From GCA-2862545 sp047609825 (lineage in GTDB: Bacteria; Myxococcota_A; UBA796; GCA-2862545), in NCBI GenBank assembly GCA_047609825.1, contig JBLFXJ010000002.1, forward strand, positions 7,382 to 71,381: DNA of 64,000 bases, in the 5' to 3' direction. A program made the translations under genes and the position numbers. The notes beneath the pieces are model-generated. The model made no database searches. It was given only the letters and a program-made list of their open reading frames with translations, and had not been told where the DNA came from. Below are positions 17,325 to 25,045 of the stretch, piece by piece; position 1 is the first letter of the stretch, and each line of letters begins with the position of its first letter.

Positions 17325-17337
17325 GGCGCCCGGCCGG

Positions 17338-18009
17338 TCACGCCTGGGCGGCCTCCAGCGGCTGCCCATCGTCACCGACCAGCCACAGCCGGTCGGCGCC
17401 GGCGCCCACGCGGATTGCCGCGCTGAGATCGTGGCGCCACGGGCCTTCGGTGCGGGGCCACGGCAGCACCCCGACCTCCACCACGGCGAGGTGGGCCGAG
17501 CCGACGAACGCTCGCCACCCCGACGACGGCGCCACGCCTGGCAGGTACGCGACGTCGAGCCCGCCGAGAGACACGCGGGCCCCGCCGCCGGCGACACTGG
17601 CCACCACGCTGCCCCGCGCCTCACCGCAGCGGGCAGCCCGGGTGCTCAGTCGAGCCTCCCCAACCACGAGCGACTGCCCCGGCTGCACCACGTCGACCAC
17701 GGGCTGCGCACACTCGGACCAGCCGCGGCCAAAGGCGTCTACCAGGGCCATCGCGCGGGGCTCCCCCACGAAGCTCACCATCTCCATGGGCTGCGGGACC
17801 GTGCGCGCTGCCAGCAGCCCGAGCAGCCCTTCCAACGTGCGCAGCTGTCCCGTGAGCAGGACTACGGCGTCGAGGGTGTCGACGGCCGGGCCAAGGCTCT
17901 CGGCGATGCCGGCGGGGGCTCCGAGCAGCACTCCGCGGCCGCGATGGGTCAGGTGCAGCGCACCGAGCCACTCGGCCTGAACGTCGCCTCGCTCGAGTCG
18001 GAAGGACAC
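17338..18009 (-). CDS. possible degenerate metallo-beta-lactamase-fold protein
   Basis: The 223-residue protein loosely follows the order of RNase Z-like MBL proteins: a hydrophobic strand with GVLLGAPAGIAESLG near 30-44, then LDAVVLLTGQLRTLEGLLGLL near 50-70. The place where HxHxDH would be expected has no His, so metal catalysis is unlikely if the resemblance is real. This is a weak inference and the function is unassigned. The GTG at 18009 has GAGG seven bases upstream. Longer in-frame starts would add a Pro/Arg-rich stretch without coding character. Confidence 0.5.
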   Translation of the reverse strand: MSFRLERGDVQAEWLGALHLTHRGRGVLLGAPAGIAESLGPAVDTLDAVVLLTGQLRTLEGLLGLLAARTVPQPMEMVSFVGEPRAMALVDAFGRGWSECAQPVVDVVQPGQSLVVGEARLSTRAARCGEARGSVVASVAGGGARVSLGGLDVAYLPGVAPSSGWRAFVGSAHLAVVEVGVLPWPRTEGPWRHDLSAAIRVGAGADRLWLVGDDGQPLEAAQA

Positions 18010-18074
18010 GGATTCACCTCGGCGGTCGGATCCGAGCAGCGGGTCGACACGTGACGACGTAGCCCAAGACGACG

Positions 18075-18104
18075 CGAGGGCCGACCGAAACCGGCCGACC
18101 CTCG
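18075..18104 (-). terminator. imperfect hairpin between two minus-strand genes
   Basis: CGAGGG at 18075 pairs with CCCTCG at 18099-18104, and further GC pairs extend inward with two mismatches. It lies about 45 bases past the stop of the 18150-18776 gene. Confidence 0.5.
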
Positions 18105-18149
18105 TGCGAGAGTGCGCCAGCGGCCCGCACGGGCCGCCAGCACGCTGAC

Positions 18150-18776
18150 TCACTTGCCCACGCGGCCGATGTCGAGCGGGATGAACTCGGTGCCGTTCGA
18201 GGCCGTGATCTGGTCGACGCCCTTGTCGGCGCTCTTCCACGTGATCGTGTGGGTCTCGGTGCCGTTGCCCAGACCCGGGTCGAACTTGACCGAGATCTTG
18301 GAGTCGGTGGCCGAGGACACGGTGTACTTCACCGGGCCGAACTTCTCGTCGGCGCCGAACTGCACGGTCACGTCGCTCTTGGTGAAGATGAGCTTGCTCT
18401 GCTTCATGAACTTGAGCTGGTTCATCATCATCTTCTTCTCGGGACCCTTCATGCCCTTGACCTCATCGAACAGCGTCTGCTCGGCGCCCTTGAGCTTGCC
18501 GAGCTTCTCGAGCTTGGCGGGCTTGCCGCTGAGCGCGGCGTCGATGATCTTGAAGTTGCGCATCTGATCGGACGGCGGGCGCATCTGCCAGGTGCCGATG
18601 ACCTTGGACTCGGGCGTGGCCGCTTCCTTCTTGTCATCGCCGCCATCGTCTTCGTCGCCGCCACCGACCTCGACATCCGCTCCGCCCATGCAGGCGATCG
18701 TGGGCACGCCCATGACGAGGGTGAGGCCACCGGCGATCAGAAGGCGGCGCGCGTTGCGCTCGAGAAAGGTGCTCAT
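18150..18776 (-). CDS. putative lipoprotein, Lys-rich, unknown function
   Basis: The 208-residue protein has an export signal ending in PTIAC (Cys near 29, a weak lipobox). A flexible acidic Gly/Asp stretch (about 31-50) follows, then a Lys-rich soluble domain beginning VIGTWQMRPP that ends in beta-rich sequence. The WQM opening recalls lipocalin-like or calycin proteins that begin 'GTW', but that is only suggestive. Codons favour AAG and TTC strongly, which may mean high expression. AGGAG lies five bases before the ATG. Confidence 0.65.
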   Translation of the reverse strand: MSTFLERNARRLLIAGGLTLVMGVPTIACMGGADVEVGGGDEDDGGDDKKEAATPESKVIGTWQMRPPSDQMRNFKIIDAALSGKPAKLEKLGKLKGAEQTLFDEVKGMKGPEKKMMMNQLKFMKQSKLIFTKSDVTVQFGADEKFGPVKYTVSSATDSKISVKFDPGLGNGTETHTITWKSADKGVDQITASNGTEFIPLDIGRVGK

Positions 18777-18880
18777 CGATACTCCTGTTGGAGAAGAGCC
18801 GAAGTCGGTTTTCCGGCTCGGTCAACGGGAGGCTGCTTACCCCGATCACCCTCGAACGCGCAACGTCGGTAACAACCGGA

Positions 18881-18900
18881 TACTGACCCATGAGTCAGTA
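18881..18900. promoter_or_regulatory. inverted repeat, candidate operator
   Basis: TACTGAC and GTCAGTA flank six bases in the 213-base gap upstream of the gene starting at 18776, about 105 bases from its ATG. The surroundings are AT-richer than the genome. It may be an operator or part of a promoter; no regulator is linked to it. Confidence 0.35.
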
Positions 18901-18989
18901 CAACGGATAAACCTACGTAATGAGCGAGCACCGCAATCTGTTTCGAACTTGAGGGGGCGGGGGCGTCTACGTGCCGCGCCCGAGCCCTC

Positions 18990-19580
18990 TCATCGCGCCG
19001 CGGGCATGAGCGCCTGGAGTGCCTTGGTCTCCACCCGGGCAAATGCGCCATCCGCAGAGACGTGCGCCAGCTCCACCCGATCCCGGCCCACGGCCCACAC
19101 CACGACTCGGTGCTCTGGGATCATGTCGCCCGCCCGGACCACGATCTCGGCGCCGTCTGGGAGCACCAGCACGGCCCGCGCCGGCAGCGTGCCGGACAGC
19201 GTGGTGAGCAGCCGCATCCCCCACATGCTCGCCTCGGGCGGCCGGCCCGGGTCCCACACCGGCACCTGCACGGGGATCGGTATCAGCGGGGCGATGGCCG
19301 CCGGTGCAGCCGGTGCGGCGGCAGGCGGCTCGGACAGCGCCTCAGGTGCCACGCCCGCGAGGCGGGCACGGAGCGCGAGCGGATCTTCGGTCGAGGCGGG
19401 TGGCGGGTGTTCGGCGGGAGCCTCACCCGGCACCAGCGGCTCATCGCCACCAGCGGCGGGAAGCGCTGGCGTGGCCACGCCGCGGGCGGGCGCGGTGACC
19501 ACGGGCTGAAACACACGCCCTGACGAGGGAATGGACTCACAGCCGCCCGCAAGAACCGCGATCACCGCAAACCAGCGCAT
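18990..19580 (-). CDS. lipoprotein with a C-terminal PilP/GspC-like domain (tentative)
   Basis: The 196-residue protein has a lipoprotein signal (VLAGGC near residues 9-14), a long Pro/Ala linker, and a C-terminal domain from about 125 on. That domain follows the pattern 'dG-x-vvraGD-x-i-x-x-x-rvv-x-v-x-x-drVelahv'. Such a pattern occurs in the homology region of PilP and GspC proteins of type IV pilus and type II secretion systems. None of their partner genes is adjacent, so the assignment is weak. It sits immediately downstream of the glycosyltransferase gene, 14 bases apart, probably co-transcribed. Confidence 0.55.
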   Translation of the reverse strand: MRWFAVIAVLAGGCESIPSSGRVFQPVVTAPARGVATPALPAAGGDEPLVPGEAPAEHPPPASTEDPLALRARLAGVAPEALSEPPAAAPAAPAAIAPLIPIPVQVPVWDPGRPPEASMWGMRLLTTLSGTLPARAVLVLPDGAEIVVRAGDMIPEHRVVVWAVGRDRVELAHVSADGAFARVETKALQALMPAAR

Positions 19581-19594
19581 CCTGAGCTCCAGTG

Positions 19595-20980
19595 TCACCA
19601 GAAGAGCGGCCACCCGGAGGGGAGATACCACAGCATCAACGCGAACAGCGCCGGCAACGTGAGCAGGGCGCCGATCTGGCGCGGCACCGACTCGCCGAGC
19701 AACCGCGACGTTCCCCGCCAATCCGAGAGCAAAATAGCGAGGTAGATCATCCACAGTGGCTCGAGCGGCAGCCGGAACCGGGTCATGCCATACACCACCG
19801 AGATCGTGGCGAAGGTGTAGGCGATGGTGCCCAGAGCGATGGCGCCGAATGGGCCCCGGGCGCGGGCCCACGCCCCCAAGGTGCCGCCCAGCATCACCAT
19901 CGCGGAGAACACGGCGGTGTAGGCGACCATGAACTCCTTGAGCTGCCAGGGCATGCCTCGGAAGTAGCCCCAGCGGATGTGGCGCGTGAGGAAGCTGTGC
20001 GGGTTGACGAACTGCGCCAGCCGCTGCGGAATCCGGGACGTGAACTCACCCGGGTTGTCGAGGATCCACTGCTTCGCGGCGTCCGCCTCGCAGGCCATCG
20101 CCTGAACCGGCGACTGCTTGCGCGGGCACGGCTTTCGCCCGATGCGGAGGTACCGCTGGAACAACGGCTGGGTCAGCATGCCGTTGCCGTAGTCGAACGT
20201 GAGCGGCGGGTAGTCGTTGTTGCCGAGGTAGAGCACGTGCCCCGAGGTGGCGTCTGTCACCAGGAATCCGCCGTGTTTCTCGCTCGCGTAGAACGAATAC
20301 GGCGCCACCATCAACACGATCCCGAGCAGGAACGCCACCGCGTGGCGCCACCCTCCCTTGGCGCCTTCCACCACGGCCGCAGGCGTCCAGGCCGCCGGGT
20401 ACATCAGCCCGAGGAGGAAGAACGGCGGCAGATACGTGGCCATCCCGCGGAACAGGATCGCCATCCCCAGCGCCATGCCGCCCGGAAGCGCCCACCACCA
20501 CGACAGCTCGCGCGCACGCAGCACCACGAGCGACGCGGCGAGCAGGCAGAAGATGTAGATCGTCTCGATCCACAAGGTGTTGGTGAACCAGGCAATCGTG
20601 GGGTTCACCGCGAATAACCACGCCGCGATGCGCGCCACCCGACGGGTGCCCCCGACGCGCTCGCCGATCAGGTACATCAGCCCGATACTGATCCACGACA
20701 GCACCACGTGGACCCACTTGACCGCTTGGAACGATCCGGTGGCCACCTTGAACACGGCGAGCAGGTAGGGGAAGCCGGGGGCCGGCAACCAGCCCTTGCT
20801 GGCGGTCGTGAGCCCCCCGCCTCCGATGATCTTGTAGGCGATCGAACGGTAGATGCACTCGTCCCGCACGCACTCCAGCATCGGCCAGATCAGCAGCGGC
20901 ACGACCCTACACAGCGCGCCCACGAGGAGCGCACCCCAGAGCCACCGGTCCTTCCACCACGGTGACGTACTGTCCTCCAC
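19595..20980 (-). CDS. GT39/ArnT-like membrane glycosyltransferase
   Basis: The 461-residue protein has about ten to eleven membrane segments. After the first helix it carries a DE pair (LECVRDECIYRSIA near 36-49) where GT-C enzymes of the PMT/ArnT type have the catalytic Asp/Glu in the first periplasmic loop. Such enzymes transfer sugars from polyprenyl-phosphate donors to lipids or proteins on the periplasmic side. Donor and acceptor are unknown. A soluble Cys/Lys-containing loop lies near 275-310. The lipoprotein gene downstream may be co-transcribed. Confidence 0.72.
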   Translation of the reverse strand: MEDSTSPWWKDRWLWGALLVGALCRVVPLLIWPMLECVRDECIYRSIAYKIIGGGGLTTASKGWLPAPGFPYLLAVFKVATGSFQAVKWVHVVLSWISIGLMYLIGERVGGTRRVARIAAWLFAVNPTIAWFTNTLWIETIYIFCLLAASLVVLRARELSWWWALPGGMALGMAILFRGMATYLPPFFLLGLMYPAAWTPAAVVEGAKGGWRHAVAFLLGIVLMVAPYSFYASEKHGGFLVTDATSGHVLYLGNNDYPPLTFDYGNGMLTQPLFQRYLRIGRKPCPRKQSPVQAMACEADAAKQWILDNPGEFTSRIPQRLAQFVNPHSFLTRHIRWGYFRGMPWQLKEFMVAYTAVFSAMVMLGGTLGAWARARGPFGAIALGTIAYTFATISVVYGMTRFRLPLEPLWMIYLAILLSDWRGTSRLLGESVPRQIGALLTLPALFALMLWYLPSGWPLFW

Positions 20981-21070
20981 CGCAACAGCCTCCAGCGCAC
21001 GGCCGTTAGTCCGTCCCGGCGTCGGGTACCAGCCGCCAGGCGCAGAGCCTGCATTCCGCGCTGGCGGAGA

Positions 21071-22123
21071 CTAGGCCGACAGGCGCCCGTACGCCCCTTC
21101 ACGATCGGCGCGCATGGCGGCGATCAGCTCGTCGACCAGGGCCTCCTCGGCCTCCATCTCGGCCAGTCGACGGTGGAACCGGCGCCGCCGAGCGATCCCC
21201 GCAACCACGAGCAGCAGGCCGGCGACGCCGAACAGAGCGTCGGTGCTCGTGGTCCACGACAGGGACAGCGGCAGGCCACTGGACAGGGTGGCGTGGTAGG
21301 CCGCCTCGACATCCGGCAGGAACAGCCCGGTTGCCTTGTACATCGCGCCATCGACCGACCTTCCGGCAGCCAGCTCGGCCACGAGCACCTGCACCACGTC
21401 GGCGCCGTAGTTCACGCGCAGCCACTCGATCAGGTCAGCGGACTGGGCGTAGGCGAGTTGGGCTCGGTTGGGGTCGGCCGGGAACGCCCGGGTGAGCTGC
21501 GCCAGCGGGATCGGTCCGCCGAAGGCCGTGCCGCGAGCGATGGTCTGAGCGGTGTGCGGGCCGTTCTGCTTCGCCATCACCTGGGCGACGCCCTCCTGGA
21601 CCCAGTCCGGCACCACAGCGGGCGCGAAGGCCCGGCCGAGCAAGATGTGCACCAACTCGTGATCGAGCACCTGCTCGAGCGGCTCGTCCATGCCCGAACG
21701 GGCTCCAGGGCCGCGCATGAACACCACACCGAGCCGCGGATAGGCCGTCGCATCGGCCCACGACGGAGCGCGTCCGGGCTGCATCTCGCGGAACTCCGCG
21801 TCGGTCGGCGCCATATAGATGTGCACCGTGTCGCCGATCGGCACTCCCAGCTCGAGGGCGAGCCGGGGCAGGGCCTCGGACGCATGCCGGGCCAGGCGCA
21901 GCACCGTGGCGTATTGGTGCGGAGCGCCGTGCACCCGCACGAACGGACCACTGGCGCTCTGCCACCCCTCCGGCGGTGGCGGCACCTCCGCCGGCTCAGC
22001 CATCGGAGCGGACGACACCACCCAATCTGCCGCCTGGGCGGGAGCGCCGATCCCGAAGGACAGGGCAGCTCCGAGTACGAGCGGAAGGAGGGGGGCGACG
22101 AGGCGGTGGATGAAGCGTTGCAT
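21071..22123 (-). CDS. exported peptidase-MA-like metalloprotease with C-terminal membrane helix
   Basis: The 350-residue protein has a signal peptide ending in AQAADW (about 1-31). Its main domain contains VLDHELVHILLG followed by VPDWVQEGVAQ, the gluzincin HExxH motif with a downstream Glu, as in peptidase MA-like proteins (PF13485). A membrane helix near 290-308 is followed by an Arg-rich, then acidic cytoplasmic tail. It is probably a periplasmic zinc peptidase anchored in the inner membrane. The ATG at 22123 is chosen because it begins the signal peptide; upstream codons read as shadow sequence. Confidence 0.78.
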   Translation of the reverse strand: MQRFIHRLVAPLLPLVLGAALSFGIGAPAQAADWVVSSAPMAEPAEVPPPPEGWQSASGPFVRVHGAPHQYATVLRLARHASEALPRLALELGVPIGDTVHIYMAPTDAEFREMQPGRAPSWADATAYPRLGVVFMRGPGARSGMDEPLEQVLDHELVHILLGRAFAPAVVPDWVQEGVAQVMAKQNGPHTAQTIARGTAFGGPIPLAQLTRAFPADPNRAQLAYAQSADLIEWLRVNYGADVVQVLVAELAAGRSVDGAMYKATGLFLPDVEAAYHATLSSGLPLSLSWTTSTDALFGVAGLLLVVAGIARRRRFHRRLAEMEAEEALVDELIAAMRADREGAYGRLSA

Positions 22124-22235
22124 GCATATGGAGTGAAGCACGTAGGCCTTGGCGACAACCAACTCGCGCTGGAAACGTTGCGTTCCCAGACATGCGGCTC
22201 GGCCATTCACCGCAAGATAGACCCCCTACTAATTA

Positions 22236-22253
22236 GATAATGCGCGTATTATC
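22236..22253. promoter_or_regulatory. AT-rich inverted repeat in a divergent promoter region
   Basis: GATAAT and ATTATC flank six bases in an unusually AT-rich patch between the peptidase gene (minus) and the gene at 22386 (plus). Each half also looks like a -10 hexamer, so it may combine promoter and operator functions for the peptidase gene. Confidence 0.4.
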
Positions 22254-22385
22254 GTAAGCTCCGTCCCTGGCCCGACGGCCAGGACCGACTGGCTCACCGG
22301 CCGACCCGGCGGCGCGGCGGCGCGGGAACCCACTTGCCAACCGCCATGTGGTGCGCAGGACAGCGGTGCAGGAGAGGTGCACCCG

Positions 22386-22967
22386 ATGTCTGCTCCGATC
22401 TCGCTCGAGCTCCGACTGGACGCACGAGAGCCCGACCGGGTGTTCGTCTCGGTCCTGCTCGTGCCCAGCGATTCCGGGGCCCCCATCGGTGGGGTTTCAG
22501 TACAGCTGTTCACTCGTTCCGGACAGGATCTGGGCAACCGCCTGCTGCTGCCTATCGCGGGCCAGCTCGCGCAGGCGATGCGCAGCTCCGTCGAGCTGCG
22601 CACGCTCGAATCGATCCCGCCCGGCAGCAAGGTGGTCGCCACCGTGTGGTGGCCAGGCGGCCAGGTCGAGGCCACATGCCCTACCGACCCGGGTACCGAG
22701 CTCGGCTCCCACATGCGTGGCTGCAAGATGATCTCGCCGGCAGACGAATCGGAGCTCCGCCACCTCAACCTCGCTGAGCGCGAGCGCATCGCGGCCCGAT
22801 TCCCCTGGGTCGACGAGCCGATGCTCCCGGCGGAGGAGCCCACCGCCTACTTCGAACCGACGCCGGAGGACGACCCAGATGGCTTCGTCGACGGGATCGC
22901 CAGCCAATACGACCTCGACGAGGAATCGGCCGAGTGGCTGAAGGAGCTGCTCACCGAGGAAGAGTGA
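22386..22967 (+). CDS. conserved hypothetical soluble protein
   Basis: I do not recognise this 193-residue protein. Residues about 4-100 are beta-rich, with alternating hydrophobics (FVSVLLVPS, VVATVWWPGG). Two Cys occur (near 97 and 112). The C-terminal half is acidic and ends with DEESAEWLKELLTEEE. AGGAGAGG lies eight bases before the ATG at 22386. A GTG nine bases earlier is less well placed. It converges on udk with three bases between the stops. Confidence 0.6.
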   Translation: MSAPISLELRLDAREPDRVFVSVLLVPSDSGAPIGGVSVQLFTRSGQDLGNRLLLPIAGQLAQAMRSSVELRTLESIPPGSKVVATVWWPGGQVEATCPTDPGTELGSHMRGCKMISPADESELRHLNLAERERIAARFPWVDEPMLPAEEPTAYFEPTPEDDPDGFVDGIASQYDLDEESAEWLKELLTEEE

Positions 22968-22970
22968 CGC

Positions 22971-23558
22971 TCAGCCGATCCGGTCCAGCAGCGTGCGGGC
23001 GAGTCCCGCCGGATCCTGGGTGCCGTCCAGCACGAGGTCGGCATGGGCGCGGCTGGGCTCGACATACCGCTCGTGCATCGGCAGCACCGTGTCGTGGTAC
23101 TGCGCGAGGATCTCGTCGGCGGTCCTCCCTCGGCTGGCCACGTCGCGGGCGAGCCTACGCTCCAGGCGCAGCGGCCCCGGTGCGTGCACGTACACCCGAA
23201 GGTCGAATCGGCGCCGGAGCTCGGCATCGGCCAGCACCAGGATGCCCTCGACCAACACCACCGGCCGAGGGCTCAGCGCGTGCCACTCGCTCCGACCCCG
23301 CCGGGTGTGGGTCGGGAAGTCGTAGTCGGGCGCCACGGTCGATTCACCGGCACGAAGACGGTCCAGGGCCTCGACCAGCATCGGCGTGTCCAGCGCCGAG
23401 GGATGGTCGAAGTTGTGGGTCGTCGTGTCGCCGTGGAACGAGAGGTAGTACCAGTCGTGTGGCACCACGAGGCACCGGTCCCCCAGCGCTCTGGTGAGGT
23501 GCCGGGCCACCGTGGTCTTCCCGGACGCTGAGCCACCCGCCAGCCCGATGAGCCTCAC
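22971..23558 (-). CDS. udk: uridine kinase family P-loop kinase
   Basis: Udk phosphorylates uridine and cytidine with ATP or GTP for pyrimidine salvage. The 195-residue protein carries the Walker A motif GGSASGKTT (8-16), HDWYYLS near 34-40, NFDHPSALD near 49-57, YDFPTHTR near 79-86 and LVEGILVL near 101-108, all in the usual family order. It is slightly shorter than E. coli Udk (213). The GTG start overlaps the parB stop as GTGA, so its translation is probably coupled to parB, an unusual pairing of salvage and chromosome segregation genes. Confidence 0.88.
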   Translation of the reverse strand: MRLIGLAGGSASGKTTVARHLTRALGDRCLVVPHDWYYLSFHGDTTTHNFDHPSALDTPMLVEALDRLRAGESTVAPDYDFPTHTRRGRSEWHALSPRPVVLVEGILVLADAELRRRFDLRVYVHAPGPLRLERRLARDVASRGRTADEILAQYHDTVLPMHERYVEPSRAHADLVLDGTQDPAGLARTLLDRIG

Positions 23559-24439
23559 TCGGCTGCGTCGGCGCGCAGGCGGGTGATCAGACGCTCCAGA
23601 TCCTCCGCGTCGGCGAAGTCGATCACGATCCGACCGTCTCCCTTGGAGCGGGTCTGGATGCGCACGCTGGTGCGAAGCGACTCCTCGAGCAGCCGGGTGG
23701 CGTAGTCGAGGGTGCGCTCGCGCGCTCGGCGCTCCACCGCCTGGACCGGGCCCACCTTCACCTTGCGCTGGACCAGGCTCTCGGTCGCGCGCACGGACAG
23801 GCGCTGCGCGATCACCCGCGCGAGCACGGCGCGCAGCTCATCCACATCGGTGAGCGGCAGCAACGCCCGGGCATGGCCTGCGGAGATCCGACCATCCCGG
23901 ATGGAGCCGAGCACGAACTCAGGCAGCTTGAGCAGGCGCACGGCGTTTGCGATGGTGGCCCGGTTCTTCCCGACCCGCTCGGCCACCTTCTCCTGGGTGT
24001 GCCCATACTCGACCATCAACCGCTCGAAGCCGCGCGCCGCCTCGATCGGATCGAGATCGGACCGCTGGAGGTTCTCCACCAGGGCCACCTCGAGCTGGGC
24101 GGACCCGGACTCGGCGCCGTCGTACACCACGACCGGAACGTCAGCGAGCCCCGCGAGCGCCGACGCCCGCAGACGGCGCTCACCCGCGATGAGCACGTAG
24201 TGACCCTCGTGCCGGCGCACCACGAGCGGCGACAGCACACCATGGGTGCGGATCGACTCCGCCAGTGAGCGGAGATCCTCGGCGTCGAAGACCTCTCGCG
24301 GCTGCTCTGGATTCGGCTGGATCTCATCGAGGGGCACCGTTCGCAGGCGCCCGCCGTCAGCTGAAGGGAGGGCGTCGAGCGCCCCTTCCGGGATGAGGGA
24401 GGCGAAGCCACGCCCAAGACCACGACCGACCCGACTCAT
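23555..24439 (-). CDS. parB: chromosome-partitioning protein ParB (CTPase, parS-binding)
   Basis: ParB loads at parS sites and spreads as a CTP-gated clamp. The 294-residue protein begins with the conserved GLGRGFASLIP stretch (about 6-16), where ParA-stimulating residues lie. The CTP-binding motifs follow: IQPNPEQPREVFD near 40-52, and GERRLRAS together with ENLQRSDLDPIEAARGF near 120-136. A helix-turn-helix (TQEKVAERVGKNRATIANAVRLL as its core) and a C-terminal dimer domain complete it. Four parS-like sites lie within 4 kb. No parA gene is beside it, although parA usually precedes parB. A separate promoter-like hexamer is at 24475. Confidence 0.95.
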   Translation of the reverse strand: MSRVGRGLGRGFASLIPEGALDALPSADGGRLRTVPLDEIQPNPEQPREVFDAEDLRSLAESIRTHGVLSPLVVRRHEGHYVLIAGERRLRASALAGLADVPVVVYDGAESGSAQLEVALVENLQRSDLDPIEAARGFERLMVEYGHTQEKVAERVGKNRATIANAVRLLKLPEFVLGSIRDGRISAGHARALLPLTDVDELRAVLARVIAQRLSVRATESLVQRKVKVGPVQAVERRARERTLDYATRLLEESLRTSVRIQTRSKGDGRIVIDFADAEDLERLITRLRADAAE

Positions 24440-24474
24440 CGCACCCTCCGTACCTGCCAGCAGCTGATCTGCCG

Positions 24475-24480
24475 ACAATA
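24475..24480 (-). promoter_or_regulatory. putative -10 element of parB
   Basis: On the minus strand the sequence is TATTGT, 35 bases before the parB ATG, in the 60-base gap after rsmG. It suggests parB-udk can be transcribed separately from mnmG-rsmG. Confidence 0.4.
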
Positions 24481-24499
24481 GCGGACCGCGATCTCCCCG

Positions 24500-25045
24500 T
24501 CACGCGCCGATCTTCGTCAGCTCCACCGCCAGTCGTTCCCGCCCCTGCACGACGTACCGCTGGCGACCCACCTCATCGAACACCTCCGACGACGGCACCG
24601 CGGCCCCTCCCTGCAGGAACAACACCACCGATCCGCCAGGTCGCAGGAGCCTCTCGGCGTGTTGGAACACCGCGGGCGGTGGCGCGAACGCCCTCGCCGT
24701 CACCCCGTCATAGGCGCCGGAGGGCAGCGCCTCGACCCGCTGACACATCACGCGCACCCGATCGCGATCCACATCGGCCGCGGCGAGCACATGCTCGAGG
24801 AAGACACACCGCTTGCGACGGCTATCGACGAGGTCGACCCGAAGTTCCGGGTGCAGGTGCGCGAGCACGACACCGGGAAAGCCCGCCCCGGTGCCGAGGT
24901 CGGCCCAGTGCCCCGCGGGACGAAGCCAGCCGACGGCCCCCTCCGCGTCGATGTAGTGCTCATCCACCGGCCCGGGACCGACGAGGTTCATCACCCGTCG
25001 CCACGCCTCGAGCTCACGTCGGTGTACGGCCAGCAGATCAGCCAT
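24500..25045 (-). CDS. rsmG: 16S rRNA (guanine-527-N7)-methyltransferase
   Basis: RsmG (GidB) methylates G527 of 16S rRNA with S-adenosylmethionine. The 181-residue protein has the SAM motif HWADLGTGAGFPGVVLA near 46-62 and the RRKRCVFLEHV stretch near 78-88, followed by VTARAFAP near 113-120. It is shorter than E. coli RsmG (207), mostly at the N-terminus. The ATG overlaps the mnmG stop as ATGA. The mnmG-rsmG-parB order is the conserved origin-proximal arrangement, here without parA. Confidence 0.9.
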   Translation of the reverse strand: MADLLAVHRRELEAWRRVMNLVGPGPVDEHYIDAEGAVGWLRPAGHWADLGTGAGFPGVVLAHLHPELRVDLVDSRRKRCVFLEHVLAAADVDRDRVRVMCQRVEALPSGAYDGVTARAFAPPPAVFQHAERLLRPGGSVVLFLQGGAAVPSSEVFDEVGRQRYVVQGRERLAVELTKIGA

